A DNA stretch of 64,000 nucleotides from Eubacterium plexicaudatum ASF492 (GCF_000364225.2 NZ_AQFT02000001.1:1674001-1738000), one strand, 5' to 3'; positions 29,574 to 39,776 are shown, counted from the stretch's first letter. Made by a program: numbers and translations. The notes: generated from the sequence alone by a model not told the origin.

Positions 29574-30840
29574 CAGACCTCACCCCCGATCCTTGAATAA
29601 TCGATGGAGGGCGTGTTGTTGCGTTTCGTCCTGCAGTTCTCGTTCTTATCCGTAGGCCGGATGGGGTAATGCGCCCCTCACAAAGGATGAAGGCGGAGGA
29701 CATGTCGTCCGGCAGGAAACGGATCTCCACTTTTGAAGAAATGAACTGCATGGGAACGTCATAGGACACCTTGTCGATGGAGACGGTAGAGTCCTTGTTC
29801 ACCTTCCTGGTGATGCGGTTCAGGAAACATTCCTCCAGCCACTCCCTGGACTTAGGGCTTCGGATGGAGGAGCGTGTCTGCTGGTAGCGTTGCATGGGCG
29901 TGGTGCCAATACCGGAATGGACAGACGTATTGTAGGTGCGCATATAGTCCTTAAGCAGCCCGTTAAACTGCGCCAGCGAGGTGATGGAATCCATGTCCAG
30001 TGTATAGAGCCAGGTTTCTTTCAGCGTCCTGAACTGGCGTTCTATCTTAGCCTTGGAAGCGCCGTCACGAATTTTTGTATGCAAAAGGACCGTCCCGATG
30101 GAGCCGCAGATGAGGGAGAGCTGCTCATTTGAATAGCTGCATCCGTTGTCGACATAGAGCTTCGCCGGGATTCCATGGGCGGCCACGGCATCCCTCAACA
30201 CCTTCTGGAAGTTATAGGCATTATCGTTATAGAAGAGGCCGCCGCCCACCAGAAAACGGGAATGGTCATCAATAATCATAATGCAGTAGACTCTCCTGCG
30301 CCGTCCGTCCTCCGTGATAAAAGGCAGGTAACAGGTATCGGCCTGCCACATCTTCCCAAAGGCATCTTCTTCAAATGCCTTCCTGTCCCGCATGCCGGGG
30401 TTGCGTGCCGATTTCAGGTCATGTTTCCTGACGAAGCGCTGGACGGCGCAGACGCTGACTGTGGCAGGGATGAAGGCTTCTTCAACGAGGTGCCGGTGGA
30501 TCTGTGTAGCGTTCAGCCGTGGGAAGGCCTCCTTGAGGCGGTAGATCTCCTCGATGGCCGTGTCTGGGAGTACCCGTGTGGAGCCCTTATCGGAACGCTC
30601 CTGCGGCATGAGGGCGTCGATGCCGCCGTTCTGGTAGAGGGACACCCATTTGCTGAGGGTCTTGGGGCTGTACTGGAACACGGAGCCGTCAGGCAGGGCG
30701 AGGGGCTTTTCCGTGACTCTCTGGTAATAGGCGTTCCTGGACGCATCGGGATAAAGGCCATGGATGACCGGCGCTATGAGAGCGAGGCGGAACTGCGCCA
30801 TGGCGGCTGCGTCTGAAAGTTTTTTTTGATTGTTGTCCAT
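29573..30840 (-). CDS. DDE (rve) transposase of the transposon (3' frameshift)
   Basis: An N-terminal helix-turn-helix region (FQYSPKTLSKWVSLYQNGG) precedes the integrase core with D in MWQADTCYLPF, D in KLYVDNGCSY and E in KAKIERQFRTLKE. This DDE arrangement fits Mu/Tn552-type enzymes. AAGGAGG precedes ATG 30840. The frame breaks at the C4 run 29674-29677. As read it runs on to 29533 with unrelated residues. Adding one base gives HYPIRPTDKNENCRTKRN and a stop overlapping the ATPase start. Confidence 0.88.
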
Positions 30841-30930
30841 AGAAATGTCCTCCTTAAGTGGTTTTCCCCCATTATGGGGCAGAAACGGGAGGAAAGCCAT
30901 GCCCATGGCGTGTGGTTGGAGGAAAACAGT

Positions 30931-31524
30931 TCATGGGCCGAACACCTGTTGGCAGTAAGGCGCCGGATTTTTATGGGACTGGAGGAAGGACTTTGTAAAA
31001 CGGCGGACAAAGGCGGAGGCGAAATCCGAATAAGCCGGCTGCGTGAGCAGGGACTTAAGGAAGGAAAGGCCGGAAACCTCCATGGAGGAAAGCACGCCGA
31101 GCCAATCTTCCTTCTGCACCCGAAAGAGCTGCAGCCACCGGCGCAGCTGGGAAAGGGTGATGCCGAAGCGTTCGCATAGCCTTTCCACAGTGGAAAGGCG
31201 CAGGAAATACTCCGCCAGGACACGTAGAAGGAAGAACAGGCCGTAGCCGGAGTAGGGAATGATGAAGTCCGGGAGGATGGCATGGGTATGGCCACAGGTA
31301 CAGATAAGGCGCATGATGCAGAGGCTGTGGCGGACCTGGGTGCCGCCTATAAAGTCCACCAGGGAGCGGTCATAGTAGGCATGGATGCGGCAGGATCCCT
31401 TTCCCCCACAGCAGGGACAGGTCTGCAGTTCCGAACGGAATCCGGCCATAAAGGAATCGAACAGGATCTTTGATGAACTTTTTATACGAACCAGCTTGCA
31501 AAACAGGGAATTTTCTCTTATCAT
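30931..31524 (-). CDS. DUF6431-like zinc-binding protein of the transposon
   Basis: The 197-residue protein starts MIRENSLFCKLVRIK. Cysteine/histidine pairs (TCPCCGGKGSCRIHAYY and ICTCGHTHAILPD) suggest zinc binding. A helix-turn-helix-like segment follows (STVERLCERFGITLSQLRRW). It is the first gene of the transposon and precedes the transposase by 90 bases. The N-terminal cysteine cluster plus putative HTH suggests DNA binding, perhaps to the transposon ends. A decayed relative lies at 42210-42660. Confidence 0.75.
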   Translation of the reverse strand: MIRENSLFCKLVRIKSSSKILFDSFMAGFRSELQTCPCCGGKGSCRIHAYYDRSLVDFIGGTQVRHSLCIMRLICTCGHTHAILPDFIIPYSGYGLFFLLRVLAEYFLRLSTVERLCERFGITLSQLRRWLQLFRVQKEDWLGVLSSMEVSGLSFLKSLLTQPAYSDFASAFVRRFTKSFLQSHKNPAPYCQQVFGP

Positions 31525-31597
31525 AATATATGTCGGTGGTGCCGGAGCCTCATGAGAGGGACATGATCCCGTATAAGGCAGGCACACTGGTATGCGA

Positions 31598-31641
31598 GAG
31601 AAAGAACGAACTGTGGAAGGGGCTGTTCTTTCTCTTTTTTT
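31598..31641 (+). terminator. Plus-strand terminator inside the transposon end
   Basis: GAGAAAGAAC / GTTCTTTCTC stem followed by T7 on the plus strand, opposite to all transposon genes. A matching structure exists in the second element copy at 42736-42773. It would stop transcription running from the element toward the Rpn 5' flank. Confidence 0.8.
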
Positions 31642-31793
31642 GTTCCATAAAAACTATATCGGAATGACATGGGATGGTCAAGAGGAAAACGTGCCGCCTC
31701 CTGTAGCACACTTTTATAGACAGTGTATAAAAATTGAGATTATAATTTGACGTTTTTGTGCGGGAGATAGGAACTTTAATTTGCTGGGCTACA

Positions 31794-32234
31794 GCTTAAG
31801 AACTCACCTGCACTTGGTGTTTTCCTATCCTCACCGACAGGAGTTTCCCCCTGCTCCTTTTTCCGCTTCATTTCCTTCCTGTGTGACCTTGCCGCCTCTT
31901 CCACCTGCCCTGCGTATTCCAGCGCATCATAGAGATTGTTCTTCACAGCCATGGCATAATGGATTTCTGCCTGGTTCTCCGCGCCATAAAGGACATATTC
32001 CATCATCCCATCCGTCATTGCCGCATACAGCTTCTGTACATCACGGAATTTTTGAACGGGAACCGCTGCGCCGTCCGTACCGTATGGCAGCGCGATCTTA
32101 GTGGAGTCACGCTCTGTAAGCTGCTCCGGCAGGATCACCTGTCGCCCGCCGTAAATATAGTAATTAAAAATATCGGCAAACACGCCTGCATCTTTAACAT
32201 AATCCTTTGTGATCGTATCTGCTTTCAATGGCAT
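31794..32234 (-). pseudogene. Rpn-family nuclease, 5' part (gene split by transposon)
   Basis: The 147 genuine residues begin MPLKADTITKDYVKDAGVFADIF after AAAGGTGG. They contain RDSTKIALPYGTD and the nuclease-core segment YVLYGAENQAEIHYAMAVKN (E...K region). The last native residues are AGEFLS at the GCTTAA duplication; CSPAN and the stop come from the transposon end. The 3' part lies at 27672-28237. The interruption predicts loss of the enzyme. Confidence 0.88.
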
Positions 32235-32400
32235 CTACCACCTTTCTCATGAATGGCAGACATCCTATCAGATTCCTGTCTCTGCCATGGTTCCATTATA
32301 CTAAAGCATCTGCTTTTTTTCAAGCGTAACTGAACGCACAGTACCTGAATAATTGATTTCCTGCTTTCCTCACTTTTTCAAACAGCAAACCTTTCATTAT

Positions 32401-33506
32401 CTACTTTCTTGCGATCACCGCATAATCCTGACTGCCAAATAATGTCTTTTCCACTTCTTTCATTGCATCATTAAAAACATATATTTGCTCTGAATTTTCA
32501 ATTGTCAGTTCCGGCATTTTAACAGGAAGTCTGCTGTTTTCCGGAAATATAAGTTCTATATCATGAAAGCCTGCTTTTTCAAGCAAATACTTTATAGTCA
32601 GAGGATGTACCGGCTTATTGTGTGAAGGATCTATATAAAAGGAATGTGTAAAGATCGCCAGTGACATAGGGTTAGGCGTTTCCAGAATCAGACATGCTCC
32701 CGGAGTCAGTTTTTGATATGCCAATTCAATAAGCTTTATTAATTGCTGCAAATCCAAATGTTCTATATAACTGACCCGCAAAAATCCCGTCTGTTTCTTT
32801 TTCCTGTTGTAACGCTTCTAGCACATCGCCACACACTGCGGGTAATTGTTTTTGCAGGCATAAATCTACAAACTCCTGATATAGGTCTACACCGTATCCT
32901 TGAATTCCGTTTTCAATGAGTAGTTCCAGAAATTCTCCTCTTCCGCAGCCTAAGTCAATAACATGATTTCTTCCTTCAAAATATTTTACATATATTTCCT
33001 GACTGCGCTTTACATGTGCTCTGGATCCTCTGAAATGATTTTCAAAATCAAAATAATCAATCCCATCATAACTGTTTTCCACATAGCCAGGTTCAGAAGC
33101 ACACATTTTTTCTTTGCAGCGTCTGCTCTGTTTTTCTTGTAAAACACTTTCCGCATTTTGTCTCGTTCGGATAATTCCGGACAATTTGACACCATGCATG
33201 TCCACGGTACTTTCGATCCTCTCCAATCTTTCTGCTACTTCATGCAATCGACTGTTTAAATACTGCTTTTCATTTTCAATACGCTGTTTTTCAAATTCAA
33301 AGCATTGTTTCATATTTTCCATATGATCTGATAATTGACGATCCATATCTTTCAATGCTTCCACATCGTTTCGTATATTCGGAAATTCCTGATACAGCAT
33401 ACGAATTACAGGAGCGCATATTTTTACACAAAGCCTGGCAACGATCTTTTATTCCTGTATAAGAAGTGTTGACATAATCTATAATATCTTTCTGATTGCT
33501 ATACAT
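32401..33506 (-). CDS. Coiled-coil SAM-dependent methyltransferase (frameshifted)
   Basis: Starts MYSNQKDIIDYVNTSYTGIK. Residues about 45-90 form a heptad coiled coil (DHMENMKQCFEFEKQRIENE, then AERLERIESTVD). The methyltransferase core has motif I NHVIDLGCGRGEFLELL, then GYGVDLYQEFV and YIEHLDLQQL, ending at 32401. One surplus base in the T5 run 33421-33425 and one break near 32765-32785 interrupt it; repaired length is about 367 residues. It is the last gene of the Wzm/Wzt export operon and may modify or cap the glycan chain, as coiled-coil methyltransferase WbdD does. Confidence 0.8.
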
Positions 33507-36500
33507 CTAATTTTCTCCCATTTGAAAACTTCTGTATAATTGATAAAATGACTTTGCAGTACTATGCCAGGAATGATCATAAACATTTTTTTTAGTTTTT
33601 TCTATCAGTTGTCTTCTGTAGTCTTCATTCAGAACTTTATTAACCGCACGCACTATTTCGTCTTTATCAGTCTTTTCTATCTGAAAGGTACAGTCTTTCA
33701 ACTCTTCAAAATCTGCTGCTTTGTCGTAATGGTTGGACGAAGCGCTGCCAGACAAAACCGAACTGCTCCGCTTGCAGATTCCATAGATGGTTTATAAGGC
33801 ATTGTCATAATATCACATGCCTGTAAGTATCTCATAGACTCATCATTTTCCAAAAAATCTGTAATAAATTTCACATGTTTTTGAATGGCCAGCTGTTCTA
33901 CTTCACGCAAACATTCTTTCAAATATTCTTTGGATTCACAGCTGTCATGCAGAGCACATACCGGCATATACAAAATATCGGAATAAATATTTTTTAATTC
34001 TGCAACTGCCTGTATTACTTCTTTGATTCCTTTATGCGGAAGATAAAAACCATAACTGCCTATGACAAGTGAAGATTTTATCAAAAGTTCTTTTTTACGA
34101 AATGAAGACGAAATTTCCGGATACACGATCTGCCCATGGCTGATTATGTACAAAATATCTTTTTTGATCCCTATCTGTTCAAGATACAATCTGTCCTTTT
34201 CTTGGTGTACTATTAACGCACTGCATAAATTTAGTTGTTTTACAATGCTTCTCAGACTAACCTTCCTGTCTCCAACCATACTGTCGTCCGTTTTATGAAA
34301 TGTAATCATGACCGTTTTATGATCAGACAGTTTCTTTATAGTACGTCCTAAATCCTGCAATTCAAAAAAACCAAAATTAAACTGAAAATGTACGATTGTA
34401 CTGTCAGACCGAATCAGCTCATCAGCAAGCATATTCATATTTCCTTCAAACGCACTATGCCACAGCCTGTTTTCTACAAACGATTCATCCTGCATCAATA
34501 AATCTACTCCATAGTTTGGATAAATCTGATATTCTACAGAATTACAAGATGATTCTACTTCCATTTTTGAATATTCGGCAATACCGCACTTGCTGTTCCA
34601 AGTAGTAACCATTGCAACTTTCGGTTTTATCTGATTATGTTCCACCTCATTTATAAAATCCAGCCAGCGCTGTGCTGATTTTTTCCATGTAAATTTTGAA
34701 GATATCAGTTCATATGCTTTCTCTGTCATTTGATTCAGCTTCTTTTTATCCATTCCTGACGCAAATGATTTTAACAAAGTTATCAAATTATGGATATCTG
34801 GTTCCGCCCACATAGAGACCTGTATAGAATCTCCAGTATCAATATGTGTATCTGCCGGAACGAGCTTATAATCTACCAATAACGCGGTTTGTTCATTACA
34901 AAAATCTGCAAGTCCACTGTTTGCAGATACTATAACAGGCACTTTTGCAAGCATTGCTTCTGCCACAGGCAATCCAAATCCTTCTCCCCTTGCAGTATGT
35001 ACATAACAATCTGCCATTTTATAAAGACTATACAATTCTGAAGTTGGGATATCGCAATTAATCCATTCTATTTCGGGCGGATTTGGATATTGCTTGCTCA
35101 ACTTATCTAACAAATCCTCAATATTATTATGTGGATTTGGAAATGTTTTAAGCACTAAGCACACATCATCTGCCGCAGTAAATGCCTCATAAAACGCTTT
35201 TAACAAAATATCCACGCCTTTTCTTGGAAATGCGGAACTGATATGCAAAAATTTTATATTTTTTCGGCTTTTTGTTTTATATGGTTCAATCGTATCATAC
35301 TGTGCAGGGAGTTCCACTCCGCAGCCCATTGTTTTAACCGGTATATGTAATCCACATTCAATCAGCTTTTCCGTAACATAATCGGACATTGTTCCGATTC
35401 CGTTTAAATATCTGTTAAAGTTTCGAATATACTGCTGCGGAATAACGCTTTCCTCCCATCCAAAAAACTGAAAATTAAGTCCGCCACATACGTCATGCAC
35501 TCTTGGCGGATACATATTTCGTATGGTAATATCCGGATATGTAATATCTTTAGATTTTTTCCACAATACTTTTGCGTGCGGCTTATCTTCCAGATCTTTT
35601 CTATTTGGTTCATAATCTCCGGGGCCTTCCGTACAGTAAATAGACGCATCTATCTTATTCAGATCATCCAAAGCTTCTATTAGCTTTCTGTTTACCGCAG
35701 CAAGACTATATGATGTCTCAAATGGTCCCTGCATTTGTATGCTTTGTTTTCGCTCTCCTGTCTGCATATTTTGTATTGCTTGGAGCAGGATTTGTTCTGT
35801 TTGAATGTTTTTCAGTTTTTCGATTCTGTCAAACTGCTTTTGAACTAAAGCCTCATAAATCGGTCTGTCGTTTAGCAGCTCGTACAACAACGTTCCAATA
35901 TATGCATAATTCTTTTCTGTTACAAGCACACCTGCTCCATCCATTGTTTCAGGTATTGCGGAGGAACGATATGCTAAAACCGGCACTCCCATTTTCATTG
36001 CTTCCAGCAAAGGCACTCCAAATCCTTCATGTTCACTCATACACAGAAAAAAAATCCGCAGTCTGATAAAAGGCTTTTAACTCTTCTTCCGATACTTTTC
36101 CGGTAAACACAACATTATCTTGCAGCTGATATATTGTTACCAAACTTTTCAGACTGTTCACATAGACATCTATCCCAAGATCACCAATGATCAGCAGCTT
36201 GCTGTTCCTGTCATAGTAACGATTGTATACAGCAAAACTTCGAATAACATCATCCTGTCTCTTATTCCATACAACACGTCCCACAAATATAAAATTTGTC
36301 GTCTTTGAATATTCTTTTATAATTTGCTCTTTTGCGTTTACATGGTTAAATCTGTCCAGTGAAATATGAACCGGCATGACATCAATCCTGCAAGAGTAAC
36401 CCATATGAATTAATTGTTGCCGGTTATAATTGGAATCCGCAATACAATAATTCACATATTTTCTATAATCTGCCGCTTGTTTTAATCCCATTCGAATATA

Positions 36501-36809
36501 TTTTTTATATTTTCATCTTCAAATATTTTTCAGGAGTAATATTGTGATAAATCAGTATTTTTTGATCATCCAAATGAACGATATGCTCATAGCAATCTAT
36601 TCCCATGGAATGATGGATTAATAAAACAGCATCTTTAGAACCTGAATATTTATGAATTGGTTTTATTTTTTTTTCAACTGTGCAGGAATACGTTCCGCAT
36701 AGATATCTGATTCATACCCTCTTGTTCTAAGCAGTTCCTGAATCAACAGCATCTGATTTGTAATGGCATCTCCGGACGCCGTACCGGAATGAAATTGATT
36801 AATCCGCAT
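33507..36809 (-). CDS. Triple-domain GT4 glycosyltransferase, about 1100 residues (four to five frameshifts)
   Basis: Starts MRINQFHSGTASGDAITNQM at 36809, with AGAGGAG upstream and overlap with the preceding gene. GT-B domain 1 (residues 1-340) has EHEGFGVPLLEAMKMGVP. Domain 2 (about 346-725) has FLHISSAFPRKGVDILLKA and EGFGLPVAEAMLAKVP. Domain 3 (about 730 to the end) begins KPKVAMVTTWNSKCGIAEY. Breaks lie at 33720-33722 (T3), 36047-36054 (A8, one base too many), 36501-36506 (T6), 36521-36523 (A3) and 36666-36674 (T9). Repair gives 3306 bases, in frame. It probably assembles a repeating glycan exported by Wzm/Wzt. Confidence 0.82.
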
Positions 36810-37224
36810 CTGTTTTACTCCTCTCTATGTATGATTCAAGAATAAAAATGAGATCCTCCTGGACTCGAATTAAATCTTCTATAGTTCTGGTCGTTGCTTC
36901 ATTGTAAGTCGTTTGCTGAAGGTAATATGTCTGAAACAACCAGCGGGTCAGCTTACGATATACACGTTTGCAAAATACAATTGCTTTTCCTATTACCGGT
37001 CGATTCGAAAACACGGGTTTTTCTTCAATTACCTGAGTAGCTTTCATCATCTGCATATTTTGACAAATGCGTAGCATCGCCCGACGTAACGTGTAGATAT
37101 TTGCTTCATTTCCTGTTTCAGTCGTATTATAAAATTCCTGTGAAATATTTTTGGCTTTTGCTGTTGTTTTCACCCGCTGATACAGCACCTCCGGATCAAT
37201 AATACCGGAATCTATTTCAATCAT
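36799..37224 (-). CDS. Conserved small protein of the polysaccharide export operon
   Basis: The 141-residue, mostly helical soluble protein begins MIEIDSGIIDPEVLYQRVK, its ATG overlapping the wzt stop (ATGATTGA). A central segment VFCKRVYRKLTRWLFQTYY is amphipathic and could touch the membrane. It ends within the first codons of the triple glycosyltransferase. Tight overlaps on both sides show it is translated with the export and glycosyltransferase genes. No function is recognised; a scaffold or partner of the glycosyltransferase is a guess. Confidence 0.7.
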   Translation of the reverse strand: MIEIDSGIIDPEVLYQRVKTTAKAKNISQEFYNTTETGNEANIYTLRRAMLRICQNMQMMKATQVIEEKPVFSNRPVIGKAIVFCKRVYRKLTRWLFQTYYLQQTTYNEATTRTIEDLIRVQEDLIFILESYIERSKTDAD

Positions 37225-38482
37225 CCCTTGTCCCTTCCTCTGTTCTTTCAGCTTCTTTTCCATCAAAAAACCATGTATGTCTGATGCGGCATACTCCTAT
37301 ATCTTCACATATGTTTAATATTTCAAACTGCACCGCATCGTACAAATAATGATAAGTCAGTCCATATTCATCATGGAACGCAATATCTATTTTATATTTT
37401 CCCTGTAGCAACTCTACACAGTCAAACACAACCTGTATCGTTCCATTTTTTTTCAATTGTATATGCTTTATTTTGTCTATTATTGTACTGCTTCCATAAC
37501 AATCCGTTCCATCATTTCGGTAAATATGAAATCCAATCCCACTTTCTGCTACCTTTTCATTTTTCCGTTCATATGTAATCTTTAATATCATTTTAGAAGC
37601 AACGGAAAATACGGAAGATTTGTTTTCCTGTGCATCCAACAGTTCTGCTTTTATAATCCGAACATCATAATTACCGGATTCTTTTTTATTTTGTATATCT
37701 TGTTGTTTACGATCTTCTGCCTGCGTTTCTTCCCTCTTTTTTTGCTTTCGCCCCATATAATCCAAATAAAACGGATGCACTTCACGTGGGGTTCCGCATT
37801 TATTGATTCTGCCTTCATGAATCCATATTGTTCGGTCACAGATTTGCTCAATCTGTCCAAGTGAATGTGATACAATTACAATCGTTGTACCTGCAGCCTT
37901 AATCTCTTTTAAACGATTAAAACACTTTGCCTGAAATCCCGCATCTCCAACAGCTAGAATCTCATCTATAAGCAAAATATCTGCATCTACATTAATCGCA
38001 ACTGAAAACGCCAGCCTCATATACATGCCTGATGAATAAGTTCTGACGGGATTATCTATAAATTCTTCTAATTCCGAGAATGAGATAATATCTGCAATAC
38101 GATTATCTATTTCTCTTTTTGATAATCCCAGAATCGAAGCATTAATATAAATATTTTCTTTTCCGCTCATATCCGGATGAAATCCGGCTCCTAATTCCAA
38201 CAGACTGGATACTCTTCCGCTCATTTCTATCGTACCTGAATCCGGATACATAATCTTTGTCAGCAGCTTTAACGTCGTACTTTTCCCACAGCCGTTATGA
38301 CCGATCAATCCGACTGCTTCTCCTTTTTTCACGTCAAAACTAATGCCATTCAATACCTTTCTTTCTTCATACGTTCTTCTTCTTTGGAATAAAATCTTTT
38401 CCTTTAATGTATAACCTTTGTCCAAGTATATTCTGAACTTTTTTGTGATGTTTTTTACTTCTACTGCGTTCTCTGATTTCAT
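37217..38482 (-). CDS. wzt: Polysaccharide ABC exporter ATP-binding protein (Wzt/TagH type) with C-terminal domain
   Basis: The 421-residue protein has an ATPase domain (1-245) with Walker A LIGHNGCGKSTTLKLL, signature RTYSSGMYMRLAFSVA and Walker B ILLIDEILAVGD. The short SSGM signature is typical of the polysaccharide exporter group. A C-terminal beta domain (about 275-410) resembles the Wzt_C carbohydrate-binding fold, which in O-antigen export recognises the modified chain end. It follows wzm with no gap, and with it forms the exporter. Confidence 0.88.
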   Translation of the reverse strand: MKSENAVEVKNITKKFRIYLDKGYTLKEKILFQRRRTYEERKVLNGISFDVKKGEAVGLIGHNGCGKSTTLKLLTKIMYPDSGTIEMSGRVSSLLELGAGFHPDMSGKENIYINASILGLSKREIDNRIADIISFSELEEFIDNPVRTYSSGMYMRLAFSVAINVDADILLIDEILAVGDAGFQAKCFNRLKEIKAAGTTIVIVSHSLGQIEQICDRTIWIHEGRINKCGTPREVHPFYLDYMGRKQKKREETQAEDRKQQDIQNKKESGNYDVRIIKAELLDAQENKSSVFSVASKMILKITYERKNEKVAESGIGFHIYRNDGTDCYGSSTIIDKIKHIQLKKNGTIQVVFDCVELLQGKYKIDIAFHDEYGLTYHYLYDAVQFEILNICEDIGVCRIRHTWFFDGKEAERTEEGTRDD

Positions 38483-39259
38483 TTATATTTCCTCAACAAA
38501 TCGTTTCTGTAATCTGAAAAACACCGTCCATCCGGTTACAAGCATAATACTTCCAATAATAACTGCCGAAAGCAATGTCTCCAGTCTTGGCATCTTTCCA
38601 TAATATAGAATATCTCGGTACGCTGTAATGATATATGTCATGGGATTAAATGAAAATACAATCCGAATCTGCTCCGGTACCTGTTCTATCGGATACATTA
38701 CCGGTGTTAGAAACTGCCAGGCCATCGTAAAAATTCCAAGAATATATTCCAAATCTCTGATATATACCGTTACAGCACTCATTACCATCGTAAATCCCAA
38801 TGCCAATATATACTCAATAATCATAATTAACGGCAAACATAAAACCGCAGCCGGCTGTAAAAAATGTCCTGAAAAAAATAAGACAATAAATATAACGATA
38901 AAGCTGAGCAGCATATTTACAAATTGGCTGGTAACATAAGCTACCGGCAAAACTTCACGCGGAAAATAAATCTTTTTCACCATATCCTGCTGTGCCATAA
39001 TACAGCTTGCACCGCCCGTCAGCGATGTACTAAAAAAAATCCATGGTATTAATGCTACAAACAGAAATAAATAATAATCTTCGATTCCTGATCGCATAAT
39101 TGTGGAAAATACCATGGTATATACTGCTAGCTGCAGAAGCGGATTTAAAAATGTCCAAAAAAAACCAAGTGCAGAGCCTTTATATCTACCTTTTAAATCC
39201 CGTTTCACAAGAGAAAATATCATCTCTCTATATGCATACAGCTCTTTTAATCTGTTCAT
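38483..39259 (-). CDS. wzm: Polysaccharide ABC exporter permease (Wzm/TagG type)
   Basis: The 258-residue integral membrane protein of the ABC-2 type has about six helices. Family features include VKRDLKGRYKGSALGFFWTF at the N-terminus and LNPLLQLAVYTMVFS. It carries lipid-linked glycan across the membrane together with the Wzt ATPase. It is the first gene of the five-gene operon wzm, wzt, small protein, triple GT, methyltransferase. Confidence 0.9.
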   Translation of the reverse strand: MNRLKELYAYREMIFSLVKRDLKGRYKGSALGFFWTFLNPLLQLAVYTMVFSTIMRSGIEDYYLFLFVALIPWIFFSTSLTGGASCIMAQQDMVKKIYFPREVLPVAYVTSQFVNMLLSFIVIFIVLFFSGHFLQPAAVLCLPLIMIIEYILALGFTMVMSAVTVYIRDLEYILGIFTMAWQFLTPVMYPIEQVPEQIRIVFSFNPMTYIITAYRDILYYGKMPRLETLLSAVIIGSIMLVTGWTVFFRLQKRFVEEI

Positions 39260-39427
39260 TTTAAAGACTCCATTCTGTCATAAGCATTGTAAAATTTGTT
39301 TCTATATAGATGCCGCTTATACTTATATCATAAAAGTAAAGAAAAAATATTTACTATAAGCATTAAATGTAGCTATATATTTGTTCGAGTGGAAAACACA
39401 TCTTTTGATATATACATTGTCTATTTC

Positions 39428-39540
39428 ACAAAAATCAGCGTTATAAAAAGAAAACCAGTCTGTAACAGTTTCATCTATGTAAAACTGTTACAGACTGGTT
39501 TTCTTTCTATACTTCCTGTGCGTTATTTTATTATTTATTT
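39428..39540. repeat. Diverged duplicate unit A containing a strong hairpin
   Basis: Contains ACAAAAATCAGCGTTATA, then a perfect inverted repeat AAAACCAGTCTGTAACAGTTT / AAACTGTTACAGACTGGTTTT (about 39452-39502) followed by T-rich sequence. A diverged copy lies at 41074-41187. The hairpin is a good plus-strand terminator. The two copies bracket the decayed DUF262/AAA cassette. Confidence 0.75.
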
Positions 39541-39619
39541 TTGATAAAATATTAGCAATTATTCTTATTATCGTATTTTAACTAAATTATCTTTTCTTTT
39601 CAATTTCCTTAAATATAAA

Positions 39620-39765
39620 TTATATCGTTGTATAATTCTTCGTTGGCAAATGTTTTCCTACATAACCTATAATGCCAACGCCATTCTTAGCATCCGGCAG
39701 AAAATGGATCCTTGTTCCAAGACTAACATATTTTCCATTCAAAAGTGCATGATTCTCTCTCCCTT
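39620..39765 (-). pseudogene. C-terminal scrap of an unidentified protein
   Basis: An open frame on the minus strand reads NHALLNGKYVSLGTRIHFLP and on to GIIGYVGKHLPTKN with a TAA at 39620. It has no start of its own. The compact ending suggests a real C-terminus left by a deletion. The family is not recognised. Confidence 0.4.
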
Positions 39766-39776
39766 ACACAGCTATT

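Larger units (their letters stand above)
28238..31793 (-). mobile_element. Complete TGT/ACA-ended DDE transposon of 3.56 kb
   Basis: The ends are TGTCGGACGGCAAATTGATG (left) and, inverted, TGTAGCCCAGCAAATTAAAG (right). They share TGT...GCAAATT and are flanked by a perfect GCTTAA duplication. A second CAAATTA motif lies about 40 bases inside the right end. TGT/ACA termini, a DDE transposase and an ATPase partner recall the Mu/Tn7/Tn552 group. Genes on the minus strand run DUF6431 protein, transposase, ExeA-like ATPase, small protein. It splits an Rpn nuclease gene in frame. Confidence 0.9.
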
